From positions 32,898 through 96,897 of the forward strand of contig NZ_CANLXZ010000012.1 in the NCBI RefSeq assembly GCF_947495285.1: a DNA stretch of 64,000 nt, given 5' to 3'. Shown here one piece after another: positions 29,644-38,977 of the stretch. The notes under the pieces were generated by a model that was not told the DNA's origin, ran no database searches, and was given only the letters and a program-made list of their open reading frames with translations. Source of the DNA: an uncultured Nonlabens sp. (GTDB lineage Bacteria; Bacteroidota; Bacteroidia; Flavobacteriales; Flavobacteriaceae). Position 1 is the stretch's first letter. Every line of letters begins with the position of its first letter. The translations under genes and the position numbers were made by a program.

Positions 29644-30816
29644 ATGAATAAAAATCCTTTTAACAATACGGCAAATGCTTTTTCTTTAAAATCTGATAAA
29701 GATCTAAAGAGAGCACATTTTATATTCAGTTCTATGTCAAAACCCTGGTTAGTGAATTTGGGTTCTAAGGCTACCATGCTTGCTTTAAAATGGCATTTAC
29801 CTGTAAAAGGTATTATACGAGATACCGTATTTCAACAATTTTGTGGTGGTACGACAGACGAAGAGTGTATGCCTTTAGTTGGTAAAATGTTTGAAAAAGG
29901 GGTGAGTTCTATTCTAGATTATTCTGTAGAAGGAAAGGAGAACGAGGCCGATTTTGATGCAGTGGTAGGGAAGAAGCTTACCTTAATACATATGGCTAGT
30001 GAGAATAATGCGCTACCATTTGAGGTGGTTAAACCTACTGGAATAGGACGTTTTTACATCTGGCAAAAAATAACAGAGAATCAAGTACTAACTCCAGAGG
30101 AACAGGCAGAGTGGGAACGCATTTATAATCGTGTCGATTTGTTGTGTAAGACTGCTGTAGATAATGATATTTCACTACTTTTTGATGGTGAAGAATCATG
30201 GATGCAAGATGCAGCAGATGAGTTGATAGGTGAGATGATGCAAAAATATAATCATGGAAAAGCTTTTATTTATAACACAGTGCAATGCTACCGCCACGAT
30301 AGGTTAGAATATATTATGGAGCTTTATGAACATGCAAAGACTCATAATTATGTAGTAGGTGCAAAAATAGTGCGTGGTGCTTACATGGAAAAAGAACGCC
30401 ATAGAGCTGCTCAGGAAAATTATCCTAGTCCTATTTGTGAAAGTAAGGAAGCAACTGACGAGATGTTTAATAACGTTATGCATTTTATTCTAGACCGACT
30501 AGATGTCATTAAATTATGCATAGGTACTCATAATGAGCTAAGTACTTTTAATGCTATGAAAGTGCTTACAGAGAAAAATATAGAGCCTAATACTAAAGAT
30601 GTGTGGTTCGGTCAGTTATACGGTATGAGCGATAACTTAACCTTTAACCTTGCTGCCTTGGGTCATAATACATTTAAGATTTTACCATTCGGTCCTATAG
30701 AAGATGTGATGCCTTATTTAATAAGAAGAGCACAAGAGAATACTTCTGTAGCAGGACAGACAGGTAGAGAGCTTACTTTAATAAAACAAGAAATGAAGAG
30801 AAGAGGGATTTCTTAG
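29644..30816 (+). CDS. Proline dehydrogenase (monofunctional)
   Basis: This FAD enzyme oxidises proline to pyrroline-5-carboxylate. The 390-residue product is the single-domain ProDH form, without the P5C dehydrogenase of PutA. It shows the TIM-barrel landmarks LTLIHMASENNALPFEVVK, LLFDGEESWMQDAADEL, VQCYRHDRLEYI, VGAKIVRGAYMEKERHRA and the C-terminal PYLIRRAQENTSVAGQTGRELTL, in which the paired arginines bind the substrate carboxylate. It is divergent from aroB. Confidence 0.95.
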   Translation: MNKNPFNNTANAFSLKSDKDLKRAHFIFSSMSKPWLVNLGSKATMLALKWHLPVKGIIRDTVFQQFCGGTTDEECMPLVGKMFEKGVSSILDYSVEGKENEADFDAVVGKKLTLIHMASENNALPFEVVKPTGIGRFYIWQKITENQVLTPEEQAEWERIYNRVDLLCKTAVDNDISLLFDGEESWMQDAADELIGEMMQKYNHGKAFIYNTVQCYRHDRLEYIMELYEHAKTHNYVVGAKIVRGAYMEKERHRAAQENYPSPICESKEATDEMFNNVMHFILDRLDVIKLCIGTHNELSTFNAMKVLTEKNIEPNTKDVWFGQLYGMSDNLTFNLAALGHNTFKILPFGPIEDVMPYLIRRAQENTSVAGQTGRELTLIKQEMKRRGIS

Positions 30817-30827
30817 GCGGAATTTAT

Positions 30828-31202
30828 TTACTGACTTAGTACTTTTTCTACTCTTACAAATCTTTCACAATTTCTAACCCATAGACTAGTGTTAGCTAGT
30901 TCTTTCCTTCCAGAAATGTGATAGAAATTACAGGGTATTGTATCTGTGTTAGATTTAGAAAAATCAACTTTACCGTATTTTAAAATTAATTGAATAGTAA
31001 GTGTGTCTAGTTTACGATCTGTTAACATCGTTCGTATTTCTGGAGAGAATCTTACTGCATTCTTTTTACGTATGTCGTTAATTACACGATCTTCAGGTAG
31101 CCACGTGCATTGTGTGCGTTTACCTGTTAGAAAAAAGAGTAAGAACACTATTCCTATGGCAAAACCACCACCGTAAAAACCAAGTCTTTGTATAAATTTC
31201 AT
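30828..31202 (-). CDS. Small membrane-anchored protein, DUF4258-like
   Basis: The 124-residue protein has one N-terminal membrane helix (GFYGGGFAIGIVFLLFFLTG) and a soluble domain with RVINDIRKKNAVRFSPEIR and VDFSKSNTDTIPCNFYHISG. The pattern recalls small DUF4258 proteins of Bacteroidota, an uncertain assignment from memory. It follows the alanine dehydrogenase-like gene by 7 bp, and so is probably co-transcribed with it. Confidence 0.65.
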   Translation of the reverse strand: MKFIQRLGFYGGGFAIGIVFLLFFLTGKRTQCTWLPEDRVINDIRKKNAVRFSPEIRTMLTDRKLDTLTIQLILKYGKVDFSKSNTDTIPCNFYHISGRKELANTSLWVRNCERFVRVEKVLSQ

Positions 31203-31209
31203 GCTTATT

Positions 31210-32409
31210 TTAAAAGATTAACAAATTTACGTCGCTAAAAGGCAAATTATACCATTCTCCTACAGATTTATTAGTAACAATACCGTGATATAAATAAATA
31301 CCACATTTTAATCCTTTGTCCATGCGTATAGCGTGTTCAATACCGCCATCATTTGCCATGTTGAGTATATAAGGTGTAAATATGTTGCTTAATGCAATAC
31401 TAGCGGTTTTTGAGTACCTAGCGGGAATATTAGGAACACAATAATGCGTGACTCCTAATTTATTAAATGTAGGTTGTGCATGGCTAGTAATTTCACTAGT
31501 CTCAAAACAACCTCCCATGTCTATACTTACGTCTATAATTATAGCTCCTTTTTTCATGTTTTCTACCATGGGCTGTGATACAACTACTGGCGTTCTATTC
31601 TCACCACTTAATGCTCCTATGGCAACATCACAACGTCTTAGAGCTTTAGAAAGATATTTAGGTTGTATGGTAGACGTATAGAGTTGCTTGCTTATATTAT
31701 TTTGTACGTTACGTAGCTTTGAGATGGAATTATCAAATAACTTTACACTAGCACCTAATCCTAATGCAGTTCTAGCAGCAAATTCACCTACTACACCAGC
31801 ACCTAATATCACTACGTCTATAGGTGGCACACCTGTAATGTTACCAAAGAGATGTCCAGTACTATTTTCTCCAGTTGATAAAAGCTCGGACGCTATAAGA
31901 ACAGATGCTATACCTGATATTTCACTTAATGCATTAACTGCACTAAATCTACCCTCATCATCTGTAATAAATTCATAAGCGAGAGCTGTTATTTTCTTTT
32001 CAGACAGTTTATTAAAATAGTTTTGGTCGCGTGTTTTTAATTGCAATGCAGAAATTAAAACCGTTTGCGGTTTCATTAATTTAATTTCTTCTAGTGAAGG
32101 AGGTGCTACCTTTAAAATAGTAGGGCAGGAGAATACCTTTGCGGTATCTGTTGTGATTTCTGCTCCTGCGGTGCTATAATCCTTGTCCGAGAAGTTACTA
32201 GCTGTTCCTGCTCCTTTTTCTATAATGATACGATGTCCATGTGCGCAAATAGCTGCAACAGCATCAGGAGTTAAGCATATTCTTTTTTCTTGATGCTGCG
32301 TTTCTTTAGGAATACCTATAAATAATTCCTTTTTAGTACGCATAATTTCAAGACGTTCTTCTTGAGGTATGAGTTGATCTTTAGTAAAAGGTGTAGAGAT
32401 GCTAGGCAT
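31210..32409 (-). CDS. ald: Alanine dehydrogenase (Ald/PntA family)
   Basis: The 399-residue product matches alanine dehydrogenases, which interconvert alanine and pyruvate with NAD. Landmarks are IGIPKETQHQEKRICLTPDAV, the substrate-site Lys in ILKVAPPS, the Rossmann stretch VVILGAGVVGEFAARTALGLGASVKLFD, and the strand IIDVSIDMGGCFETSE. Bacteroidota forms carry an N-terminal extension like the first ~30 residues here. It heads a short unit with the DUF4258-like gene. A transhydrogenase-alpha-like role is less likely because no beta subunit is near. Confidence 0.88.
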   Translation of the reverse strand: MPSISTPFTKDQLIPQEERLEIMRTKKELFIGIPKETQHQEKRICLTPDAVAAICAHGHRIIIEKGAGTASNFSDKDYSTAGAEITTDTAKVFSCPTILKVAPPSLEEIKLMKPQTVLISALQLKTRDQNYFNKLSEKKITALAYEFITDDEGRFSAVNALSEISGIASVLIASELLSTGENSTGHLFGNITGVPPIDVVILGAGVVGEFAARTALGLGASVKLFDNSISKLRNVQNNISKQLYTSTIQPKYLSKALRRCDVAIGALSGENRTPVVVSQPMVENMKKGAIIIDVSIDMGGCFETSEITSHAQPTFNKLGVTHYCVPNIPARYSKTASIALSNIFTPYILNMANDGGIEHAIRMDKGLKCGIYLYHGIVTNKSVGEWYNLPFSDVNLLIF

Positions 32410-32425
32410 GAGAATAAGTTATTTA

Positions 32426-32917
32426 TTATTTGAACCAGAGATCACTCGGTTTTTTTACGCTTTCTTCTATTTCACTAATATCGATACCGTGTATTTTATC
32501 AAATATTTTTAAACGTGCTAGATATGTCATTGATAACGATAAAATTACAACCGGAACCATAAAATAAAGTTCTCCAGTATCTATATAACTATTTGAAAAA
32601 TCTAATAGGCTGTAAATTTGAAATATGTACAAGCTTATAGGTATGAGAATAGTGTGGTACCACCAGTGTTTGCAGGTTAAAAACCAAAGAAGTAATAATA
32701 TTAAGGGCACTAATTTCTGAAAGAGTGTCCATGAGGCCATTAGTCTGCTTCCATGAAAAGATTTTGATAAAGCTTTAAAAAAAGCTAAATCCCATAACCA
32801 GTCCGGTAGAGCCTCATAATAGTAAAAAGCATAAGGTAAGATAGCCATTATTATCGCTATTACACTTCCTATAGCAATGTTGCTTTTTTCTTTTTTAAAT
32901 ATTTTCTTATCGGACAT
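32426..32917 (-). CDS. Four-helix membrane protein, unknown
   Basis: The 163-residue protein has four predicted membrane helices (IAIGSVIAIIMAILPYAFYYY; LFQKLVPLILLLLWFLTC; ILIPISLYIFQIYSLLDF; LYFMVPVVILSLSMTYLARL) and a short basic N-terminus. I do not recognise the family. It is 16 bp upstream of the ald gene on the same strand, and a hairpin separates it from the small exported-peptide gene further upstream. Confidence 0.72.
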   Translation of the reverse strand: MSDKKIFKKEKSNIAIGSVIAIIMAILPYAFYYYEALPDWLWDLAFFKALSKSFHGSRLMASWTLFQKLVPLILLLLWFLTCKHWWYHTILIPISLYIFQIYSLLDFSNSYIDTGELYFMVPVVILSLSMTYLARLKIFDKIHGIDISEIEESVKKPSDLWFK

Positions 32918-32934
32918 TAAGGCGTAAAAATTAA

Positions 32935-32964
32935 AAACTCACTGCAAGTAAATGTAGTGAGCTT
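32935..32964 (-). terminator. Hairpin after the small exported-peptide gene
   Basis: CTCACTGCA and TGTAGTGAG (about 32939-32963) form a near-perfect stem with a short loop. On the minus strand it is followed by TTTTTAATTTTTA, 25 bp after the 53-residue ORF. Confidence 0.65.
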
Positions 32965-32988
32965 TATAGATATAAACCAAATTAATTT

Positions 32989-33150
32989 TTATCCGTGCTT
33001 AGGAACTTTAAATTTGGCCATGTAACTTCTTTCGATTTTTTTAGATTTAGTTTCCTTATTTGTCTGTGGTTGAAACTGTACAGTTGCGCCGGCTAGAGAA
33101 ACACTGAAAATGGCTAGCAACGCTAGTGACTTCATTGACTTATTTTTCAT
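32989..33150 (-). CDS. 53-residue exported peptide, unknown
   Basis: ATG at 33150 opens a 53-codon frame. It starts MKNKSMKSLALLAIFSVSLAGATVQ, a textbook signal peptide with likely cleavage after AGA. A basic hydrophilic mature part of about 30 residues follows (TNKETKSKKIERSYMAKFKV) and ends KVPKHG. A hairpin terminator follows 25 bp on, and about 170 bp of AT-rich sequence precedes it, including the 12-bp palindrome TAGCATATGCTA at 33167-33178. The signal peptide, terminator and clean frame support a real gene; no family is recognised. Confidence 0.68.
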   Translation of the reverse strand: MKNKSMKSLALLAIFSVSLAGATVQFQPQTNKETKSKKIERSYMAKFKVPKHG

Positions 33151-33316
33151 AATTTAAGATTTAAGTTAGCATATGCTACTAATCTATAAATAATATCTAA
33201 AAGATTAATATATTTTTTTCGTTTTTTTTATTAATAATGTTTTTGTTCCGTATGAAATAAGTGCGGTGTAAAGGAATGGTTAATGTTTTACTAAACCACT
33301 TTATTTTAAGGACTAG

Positions 33317-33715
33317 TTAATCGATAAATTTTAATTCTCTTGTCTCAGGATCTAATATTTCTATTTTTATTTTCTGATAATCAGATAATAATGAAATCGA
33401 TATTTCTGGCCACTCGATTAAACAAAACGCGTCATTCTCTAAATAATCTTCAAATCCTATATCAAATAATTGATCTGTATTTTCTATTCTGTATAAATCA
33501 AAATGATAAATTTTATTTTCTTTTCCATAGTGCTGATTAACGATGCTAAAGGTAGGTGAGGTAATTTCTTCTTTTATACCTAGCTCACGACACATGGATT
33601 TTATCAAAGTAGTTTTACCTGCTCCCATGGGTGCATCAAATAAAATTACTTTTGATTTTGATCGTTTGATAACCTCTCGTGCGACACGATTTATTTCTTC
33701 TATTTTATATATCAT
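33317..33715 (-). CDS. tsaE: tRNA threonylcarbamoyladenosine biosynthesis ATPase
   Basis: TsaE is the ATPase of the TsaBDE complex that makes t6A37 in ANN-decoding tRNAs. The 132-residue product has Walker A DAPMGAGKTTLIKS (Lys-34), SPTFSIVNQHYG, the family motif IYHFDLYRIE, and CLIEWPE, in the usual order and length. It starts 6 bp after the porX stop, the arrangement commonly seen in Flavobacteriaceae. Confidence 0.95.
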   Translation of the reverse strand: MIYKIEEINRVAREVIKRSKSKVILFDAPMGAGKTTLIKSMCRELGIKEEITSPTFSIVNQHYGKENKIYHFDLYRIENTDQLFDIGFEDYLENDAFCLIEWPEISISLLSDYQKIKIEILDPETRELKFID

Positions 33716-33721
33716 TTTCTT

Positions 33722-35272
33722 CTATCTAGGTTCATATACAGCAAACGGTATCAACATTTCTTCTAGTGATACTCCACCGTGTTGATACGTGTTTTTAAAA
33801 TAACTAACATAATGATTATAATTATTAGGATAGGCAAAGAACAAATCTCCCTTGGCAAAAATGAAACTACTACTCATATTTATCTTAGGTAACTTTATGG
33901 AGTTAGGATCTGTTGCGGCCAGTACATCTTTTGCTTCATAGGATAAACTACGGCCTGTTTTATATCTTAAATTTAAACTCGTATTTTTATCTCCTATAAC
34001 CTTGCTAGGTGTCGTTACATTTATAGTACCGTGGTCGGTGGTAAGTATAAGTTTAAAACCTAATTCTTGCCCTCTTTGTATTATGTCTAGGAGAGGAGAG
34101 TTTTTAAACCAGCTTAATGTTAATGAGCGGTAACTCTTATCATTACTCGCCAGTTCTTTTATTACCTCCATTTCTGTTTTTGAGTGAGAGAGCATGTCTA
34201 CAAAATTATAAACCACAACAGTTAGGTCGTTGTTTTTCTGAGACTTAAAATTATCTGCTAGTTTACGGCCATTGTTTTCATTAGTTATTTTGTGATACTG
34301 GTGCGTAATATGTAAACCTAGTCTTTTTAATTGTGCGATAAGAAAAGCATTCTCGTGCATATTTTTTCCTCCATCATCGGTATCGTCTAGCCACAAGTCT
34401 GGATGACGTTTTTTCATATCCTCGGGCATCAACCCAGAAAAAATAGCATTTCTAGCATATTGAGTTGCTGTAGGTAAAATAGAGCAGTAGACAGCTTCTT
34501 CTAGCTTCTTGTAATGATTGTTAATTAAGTTTTCAAAAACCTTAAATTGATCATACCTCAGATTATCTACTACTACTAGTAAAACAGGCTCTTTTTCTTT
34601 AAGATGTGGGACGACTCTCTTTTTAAATAATTCGTGACTCAATGTGGGGTTGCTCTCATGACCATCAAACCAGTCCGTATAATTTTTATCAATAAACTTA
34701 CAGAATTGCTGATTTGCCTCATTCTTTTGAGCAGTAAGTATGTCGAACATTCCTGAATCATCTACATCTTCTAGTTCTATTTCCCAATAAATTAATCTTT
34801 GATACAACTGTACCCATTCTTCATAACTATTAATCATGGACATGTCCATAGCTATCTTACGGAATTCTCTCTGGTAGTCACTAGTTGTCTTATCATTAAC
34901 TAGTCTAGAGTGGTCTAGGTTTTTCTTAACTGCAAGTAATATTTGATTAGGATTAACTGGCTTAATCAAGTAATCTGCAATTTTAGAACCTATGGCTTCT
35001 TCCATAATATATTCCTCTTCACTTTTAGTGATCATGATGACAGGAAGTTGTGCTTGCTTCTCTTTTATTTCATGCAAAGTCTCTAATCCAGTAAGACCAG
35101 GCATATTTTCATCGAGAAAAATTAAATCATATCGATTTTCTTCTATCGCCTCTAATGCTTCAGTACCACTGACCCTCGTGTCTATAGTATATCCTTTTTT
35201 CTCTAAAAATATAATATGAGGTTTGAGTAAATCAACTTCATCATCCACCCATAGTATTTTGATCTCTGCCAT
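33722..35272 (-). CDS. porX: Response regulator with PglZ domain, T9SS regulator PorX
   Basis: PorX, with histidine kinase PorY, controls the type IX secretion system. Residues 1-120 are a receiver domain: acidic pocket Asp-10/Asp-11, phosphoacceptor Asp-54 in LIFLDENMPG, Thr-82 and Lys-104. The rest is a PglZ/alkaline-phosphatase-like domain with VVVDNLRYDQFKV, VVYNFVDMLSHSKT and LILTTDHGTINV, which supply metal ligands. The 516-residue length fits. The presence of a T9SS cargo gene at 20172 is consistent. Only 32 bp separate it from the divergent HD gene. Confidence 0.94.
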   Translation of the reverse strand: MAEIKILWVDDEVDLLKPHIIFLEKKGYTIDTRVSGTEALEAIEENRYDLIFLDENMPGLTGLETLHEIKEKQAQLPVIMITKSEEEYIMEEAIGSKIADYLIKPVNPNQILLAVKKNLDHSRLVNDKTTSDYQREFRKIAMDMSMINSYEEWVQLYQRLIYWEIELEDVDDSGMFDILTAQKNEANQQFCKFIDKNYTDWFDGHESNPTLSHELFKKRVVPHLKEKEPVLLVVVDNLRYDQFKVFENLINNHYKKLEEAVYCSILPTATQYARNAIFSGLMPEDMKKRHPDLWLDDTDDGGKNMHENAFLIAQLKRLGLHITHQYHKITNENNGRKLADNFKSQKNNDLTVVVYNFVDMLSHSKTEMEVIKELASNDKSYRSLTLSWFKNSPLLDIIQRGQELGFKLILTTDHGTINVTTPSKVIGDKNTSLNLRYKTGRSLSYEAKDVLAATDPNSIKLPKINMSSSFIFAKGDLFFAYPNNYNHYVSYFKNTYQHGGVSLEEMLIPFAVYEPR

Positions 35273-35285
35273 ATCAGTATATTTG
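35259..35285 (+). promoter_or_regulatory. Promoter of the HD hydrolase-lpx operon
   Basis: TTG (35259-35261), a 16-nt spacer and TATATTTG (35278-35285) match the Bacteroidota promoter, one base short of the usual 17-nt spacer. The -33 element lies within the porX coding start, so the two divergent units overlap at the promoter. Confidence 0.62.
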
Positions 35286-35304
35286 TATTTAAATAGCTGT
35301 TCCT

Positions 35305-36531
35305 TTGAAACTACAGAACAAACTTAAAATATTAAACGATCCTATTTATGGATTTATTTCGATTCCTTCAGAAGAGATCTTTAAAATAGTAGAGCACCCT
35401 TACTTTCAGCGCCTGCGCAGGATAACACAAATGGGGTTAAGTTACTTAGTTTATCCAGGTGCCCATCACACTAGATTTCATCATGCACTGGGCTGTATGC
35501 ATCTTATGAAAAAAGCAGTACAAGTCCTTAGATCTAAGTCTGTTGAGATATCTGAAGCAGAGGAAGATGCACTCTATAAAGCCATTTTATTACATGACAT
35601 CGGGCATGGACCATTTTCTCATGCACTAGAATATCAAATAGTTAATGGTGTCACTCATGAAGAATTGTCGTCCTATTTCATGAATCATTTGAATAATGAA
35701 TTTAACGGTAGTTTAACTCTTGCTATTCAAATATTTAAAGGAGAATATCATCGTCCTTTTATGTTAGAATTAATTTCTAGTCAGCTAGACATGGATCGAC
35801 TAGATTACCTTAAAAGAGATAGTTTTTATACAGGTGTTGCTGAGGGTAATATTAATAGCCAGCGATTAATCACCATGTTAAACGTTGTAAATGACCATCT
35901 TGTGGTAGAAGAGAAGGGACTTTATAGTGTAGAGAATTTCTTATCTGGACGTAGATTAATGTACTGGCAGGTATACCTTCATAAAACCGGTATAGGAGCT
36001 GAGCATTTATTACAATCAGTAATTAAGCGTATTAAAGAGTTGATAGAAAATAATATACCACTAGAACTACCTAGAAATTTAGAATACTTTATTAAAACAG
36101 AAAAAGTAGATTTCGTAAATAATACAGATGATCTAGAAAGATTTGCTTCTCTCGACGATTCTGATATTATTACCACCTTAAAACTGGGTAAAAATCATAA
36201 AGATTTTGTGCTAAGTGAACTTTGTCATATGATTTTAAATAGACAATTGTTAAAAATTAAATTTTCAAATAAATCAGTTTCTGAGAATAAAGTAAATAAA
36301 TACCTTAATAAATTAATGGTAAGTCGCAATCTTACCGCGCATGAGGCATCCTACTTTGTTTTCTCTGGTGTTGTTGTTAATCTCGCTTACGCGAAAGCGA
36401 AGCCTATTCAAATCTTAAATAAAAAAGGAAAATTAACAGAATTAATCAAGGCTGGTAAAGAAGATAGCTTTAAAGCATTACTTAAAGAAGTAAGAAAATA
36501 TTACTGTTGTTATCCTAAGCTACAAGATTGA
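35305..36531 (+). CDS. HD-domain phosphohydrolase
   Basis: The 408-residue protein is a YdhJ/dGTPase-related HD protein. HPYFQRLRRITQMG and GAHHTRFHHALGCMHL precede the metal-binding LLHDIGHGPFSHALE (HD at about residue 97), and SSQLDMDRLDYLKRDSFYTGV follows. The substrate is unknown; relatives hydrolyse nucleotides. No ATG precedes the family N-terminus, so the start is TTG at 35305 (MKLQNKLKILNDPIYGFI). A palindrome at 36384-36399 encodes LAYAKAK near the C-terminus. It is the first gene of the lpx operon. Confidence 0.9.
   Translation: MKLQNKLKILNDPIYGFISIPSEEIFKIVEHPYFQRLRRITQMGLSYLVYPGAHHTRFHHALGCMHLMKKAVQVLRSKSVEISEAEEDALYKAILLHDIGHGPFSHALEYQIVNGVTHEELSSYFMNHLNNEFNGSLTLAIQIFKGEYHRPFMLELISSQLDMDRLDYLKRDSFYTGVAEGNINSQRLITMLNVVNDHLVVEEKGLYSVENFLSGRRLMYWQVYLHKTGIGAEHLLQSVIKRIKELIENNIPLELPRNLEYFIKTEKVDFVNNTDDLERFASLDDSDIITTLKLGKNHKDFVLSELCHMILNRQLLKIKFSNKSVSENKVNKYLNKLMVSRNLTAHEASYFVFSGVVVNLAYAKAKPIQILNKKGKLTELIKAGKEDSFKALLKEVRKYYCCYPKLQD
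36384..36399. repeat. Dispersed palindrome copy 7 (inside the HD gene, one substitution)
   Basis: CGCTTACGCGAAAGCG reads A-Y-A-K-A in the host frame. Confidence 0.85.
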
Positions 36532-36549
36532 TATAAATTAGTACTTTTG
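36517..36549 (+). promoter_or_regulatory. Possible internal promoter of lpxD
   Basis: TTG (36517-36519), a 22-nt spacer and TACTTTTG (36542-36549). The -7 box ends 5 nt before the lpxD ATG, predicting an almost leaderless transcript that starts inside the operon. Confidence 0.5.
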
Positions 36550-36554
36550 CTGTA

Positions 36555-37568
36555 ATGAAATTTAACATTAAACAAATAGCCGAAATCCTCGAAGGAACAA
36601 TTGAAGGTGATTCAAATGTAGAGGTAAGTAAACTGTCCAAAATAGAAGAAGGTACTCCTGGTACTTTAAGTTTTCTATCAAACTTAAAGTATACACCTTA
36701 CTTATACACGACAGAAGCGAGTGCAGTAATAGTTAATAAAGACTTTATTGTAGAGCAACCTATATCCTGTTCTTTAATAAGAGTAGAGGACTCTTATAAC
36801 GCATTTTCAAAACTTTTAGAGTTTTACCAAATGGCCAAGATGAATAAACAAGGCATTGAACAACCTAGTTTTATTGATGAAACGGTAACTTATGGCGAGG
36901 GCTTGTATCTTGCGGCTTTTTGTTACGTGGGAGCAAATGTTAAAATAGGTGATAATGTAAAGATATTTTCTAACGTTAATATAGGTAGCAATGTGACTAT
37001 AGGCGATAATTCTGTTATCCACGCTGGGGCAAACATTATGTCTGACACAATAATGGGTAAGAATGTGGTGATTAATTCTGGTTGCGTTATTGGTGCAGAT
37101 GGATTCGGTTTTGCACCTAATAAAGATGGTACCTTTAAAAAAATCCCACAGATAGGTAATGTTGTTCTAGAAGATAATGTAGATGTCGGTGCTTTAACCA
37201 CTATAGATAGAGCAACTTTAGGAAGTACCGTTATAAAAGCAGGTGTAAAATTAGATAATCAAATTCAGGTAGCACATAATGTAGAAATAGGAGAGAATAC
37301 AGTAATAGCAGCACAGACCGGTATAGCAGGTTCTACTAAAATAGGTAAGAATTGTAAAATAGGTGGTCAGGTAGGCATTGCTGGACATATAGTCATAGAA
37401 GATTTTGTGAATATACAGGCGCAAAGCGGTATAGGAAGAAGATTAAAAGAAGGAGAGACCGTGCAAGGGTCACCAGCATTTGATTTTGGTGATTGGAATA
37501 GGTCCTACGTTTTATTTAAGAATTTTAGAAAAATAGAATCAAGAATATCAACTCTTGAAAAAAAATAA
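36555..37568 (+). CDS. lpxD: UDP-3-O-(3-hydroxyacyl)glucosamine N-acyltransferase
   Basis: LpxD adds the second hydroxyacyl chain, from acyl-ACP, to UDP-3-O-acylglucosamine in lipid A synthesis. The 337-residue protein has the N-terminal uridine-binding domain (KQIAEILEGTIEGD, GTLSFLSNLKY) and a left-handed beta-helix of hexapeptide repeats from about residue 105. It includes the catalytic-histidine region DNQIQVAHNVEIGE and GADGFGFAPN. It is followed 8 bp later by lpxC-fabZ. Confidence 0.95.
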   Translation: MKFNIKQIAEILEGTIEGDSNVEVSKLSKIEEGTPGTLSFLSNLKYTPYLYTTEASAVIVNKDFIVEQPISCSLIRVEDSYNAFSKLLEFYQMAKMNKQGIEQPSFIDETVTYGEGLYLAAFCYVGANVKIGDNVKIFSNVNIGSNVTIGDNSVIHAGANIMSDTIMGKNVVINSGCVIGADGFGFAPNKDGTFKKIPQIGNVVLEDNVDVGALTTIDRATLGSTVIKAGVKLDNQIQVAHNVEIGENTVIAAQTGIAGSTKIGKNCKIGGQVGIAGHIVIEDFVNIQAQSGIGRRLKEGETVQGSPAFDFGDWNRSYVLFKNFRKIESRISTLEKK

Positions 37569-37576
37569 TAGCATAA

Positions 37577-38977
37577 ATGACGGTAACAGAATTTAAGCAG
37601 ACCACGATTAAGAATGAAGTAAGCGTATCTGGTGTAGGTTTACACACAGGTAAAGAAGTAACTTTAGTCTTTAAAGCAGCGCCAGAAAATCATGGTTATG
37701 CATTTGAACGTGTAGACCTAGAAGGAAACCCCATTATAGAAGCATCTGCAGCATACGTGACAGATACTAAAAGAGGTACTACACTAGATAAAAGAGGTGT
37801 GCAAATAAACACTTGTGAACACGTTCTAGCCGCATTAGTAGGTCTAGAAATAGACAATTGTTTAATTGAAATAAACAGCAGTGAACCACCTATTATGGAC
37901 GGTTCTTCAAAATTCTTTATAGAGGCATTAGAAAAAGCTGGAAAAATAGAACAAAATCAATTTAGAGAAGAATATGTAATTAAGGATATTATCTCTTATA
38001 AAGATGACGAGACAGGAAGCGAGATCATGATCGTACCATCGGACTCCTATCAGATTACAACTATGGTTGATTTTGGTACTAAAGTTTTAGGTACTCAAAA
38101 CGCGTCTCTAAACAAAATTTCAGATTTTAAACAAGAAATTTCTAGTTCTAGAACATTTAGTTTTCTTCATGAAATAGAAATGCTTTTAGAGCACGGTCTT
38201 ATAAAAGGAGGCGATCTTAATAATGCTATTGTTTATGTAGATAAAGAGCTGTCTGAAAAAACTACTGAGAGTCTTAAAAAAGCTTTCAATAAAGATAATA
38301 TAACTATTAGACCTAATGGTATTCTTGATAACCTAGAACTGCATTACCCTAATGAAGCAGCACGCCATAAATTACTGGATGTAATAGGAGACCTAGCCCT
38401 CATAGGTTATAGAATTAGAGGTAAGGTTATAGCTACTAAGCCTGGTCACTTTGTAAATACTCAATTTGCAAAAAAAATAGCTAAAATCATTAAAAAGGAT
38501 ATTAAAGATAACGTACCACAAGTAGATCTTAAACAAGAGCCACTTATGGATGTTTTAAAGATAATGGAGGTTTTACCACACAGGCCACCATTTCTTTTAA
38601 TCGATAAGATTTTTGAACTATCTGACAGTCATGTCATAGGTTTAAAAAATGTAACGATGAATGAGCCATTCTTCGTAGGACATTTTCCAGGACAACCAGT
38701 TATGCCTGGTGTTCTTATAGTAGAAGCAATGGCACAAACTGGTGGTATTTTAGTTCTAAGTACCGTGCCCGATCCAGAAAACTACCTTACCTTTTTCATG
38801 AAAATGGATAATGTTAAGTTTAAAAGAAAAGTATCTCCTGGTGATACACTTATATTTAAATGCGATTTACTATCTCCTATAAGAAGAGGTATATGTCACA
38901 TGCAAGCTTATGCTTATGCAAATGGTATTCTTTGTGCCGAGGCTGAGTTGATGGCACAAATTTCAAAAGTTAAATAA
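37577..38977 (+). CDS. lpxC-fabZ: Fused UDP-3-O-acyl-GlcNAc deacetylase / 3-hydroxyacyl-ACP dehydratase
   Basis: The 466-residue fusion is characteristic of Bacteroidota. Residues 1-310 are LpxC, the zinc deacetylase that commits to lipid [13 protein letters not shown], zinc-binding [23 protein letters not shown], and [10 protein letters not shown] with the preceding HKLLD. Residues from about 330 are Fab[42 protein letters not shown] with the catalytic His and Glu. The fusion joins acyl-chain supply to lipid A synthesis. It overlaps the lpxA start by 1 bp (ATGA-type junction). Confidence 0.97.
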   Translation: MTVTEFKQTTIKNEVSVSGVGLHTGKEVTLVFKAAPENHGYAFERVDLEGNPIIEASAAYVTDTKRGTTLDKRGVQINTCEHVLAALVGLEIDNCLIEINSSEPPIMDGSSKFFIEALEKAGKIEQNQFREEYVIKDIISYKDDETGSEIMIVPSDSYQITTMVDFGTKVLGTQNASLNKISDFKQEISSSRTFSFLHEIEMLLEHGLIKGGDLNNAIVYVDKELSEKTTESLKKAFNKDNITIRPNGILDNLELHYPNEAARHKLLDVIGDLALIGYRIRGKVIATKPGHFVNTQFAKKIAKIIKKDIKDNVPQVDLKQEPLMDVLKIMEVLPHRPPFLLIDKIFELSDSHVIGLKNVTMNEPFFVGHFPGQPVMPGVLIVEAMAQTGGILVLSTVPDPENYLTFFMKMDNVKFKRKVSPGDTLIFKCDLLSPIRRGICHMQAYAYANGILCAEAELMAQISKVK

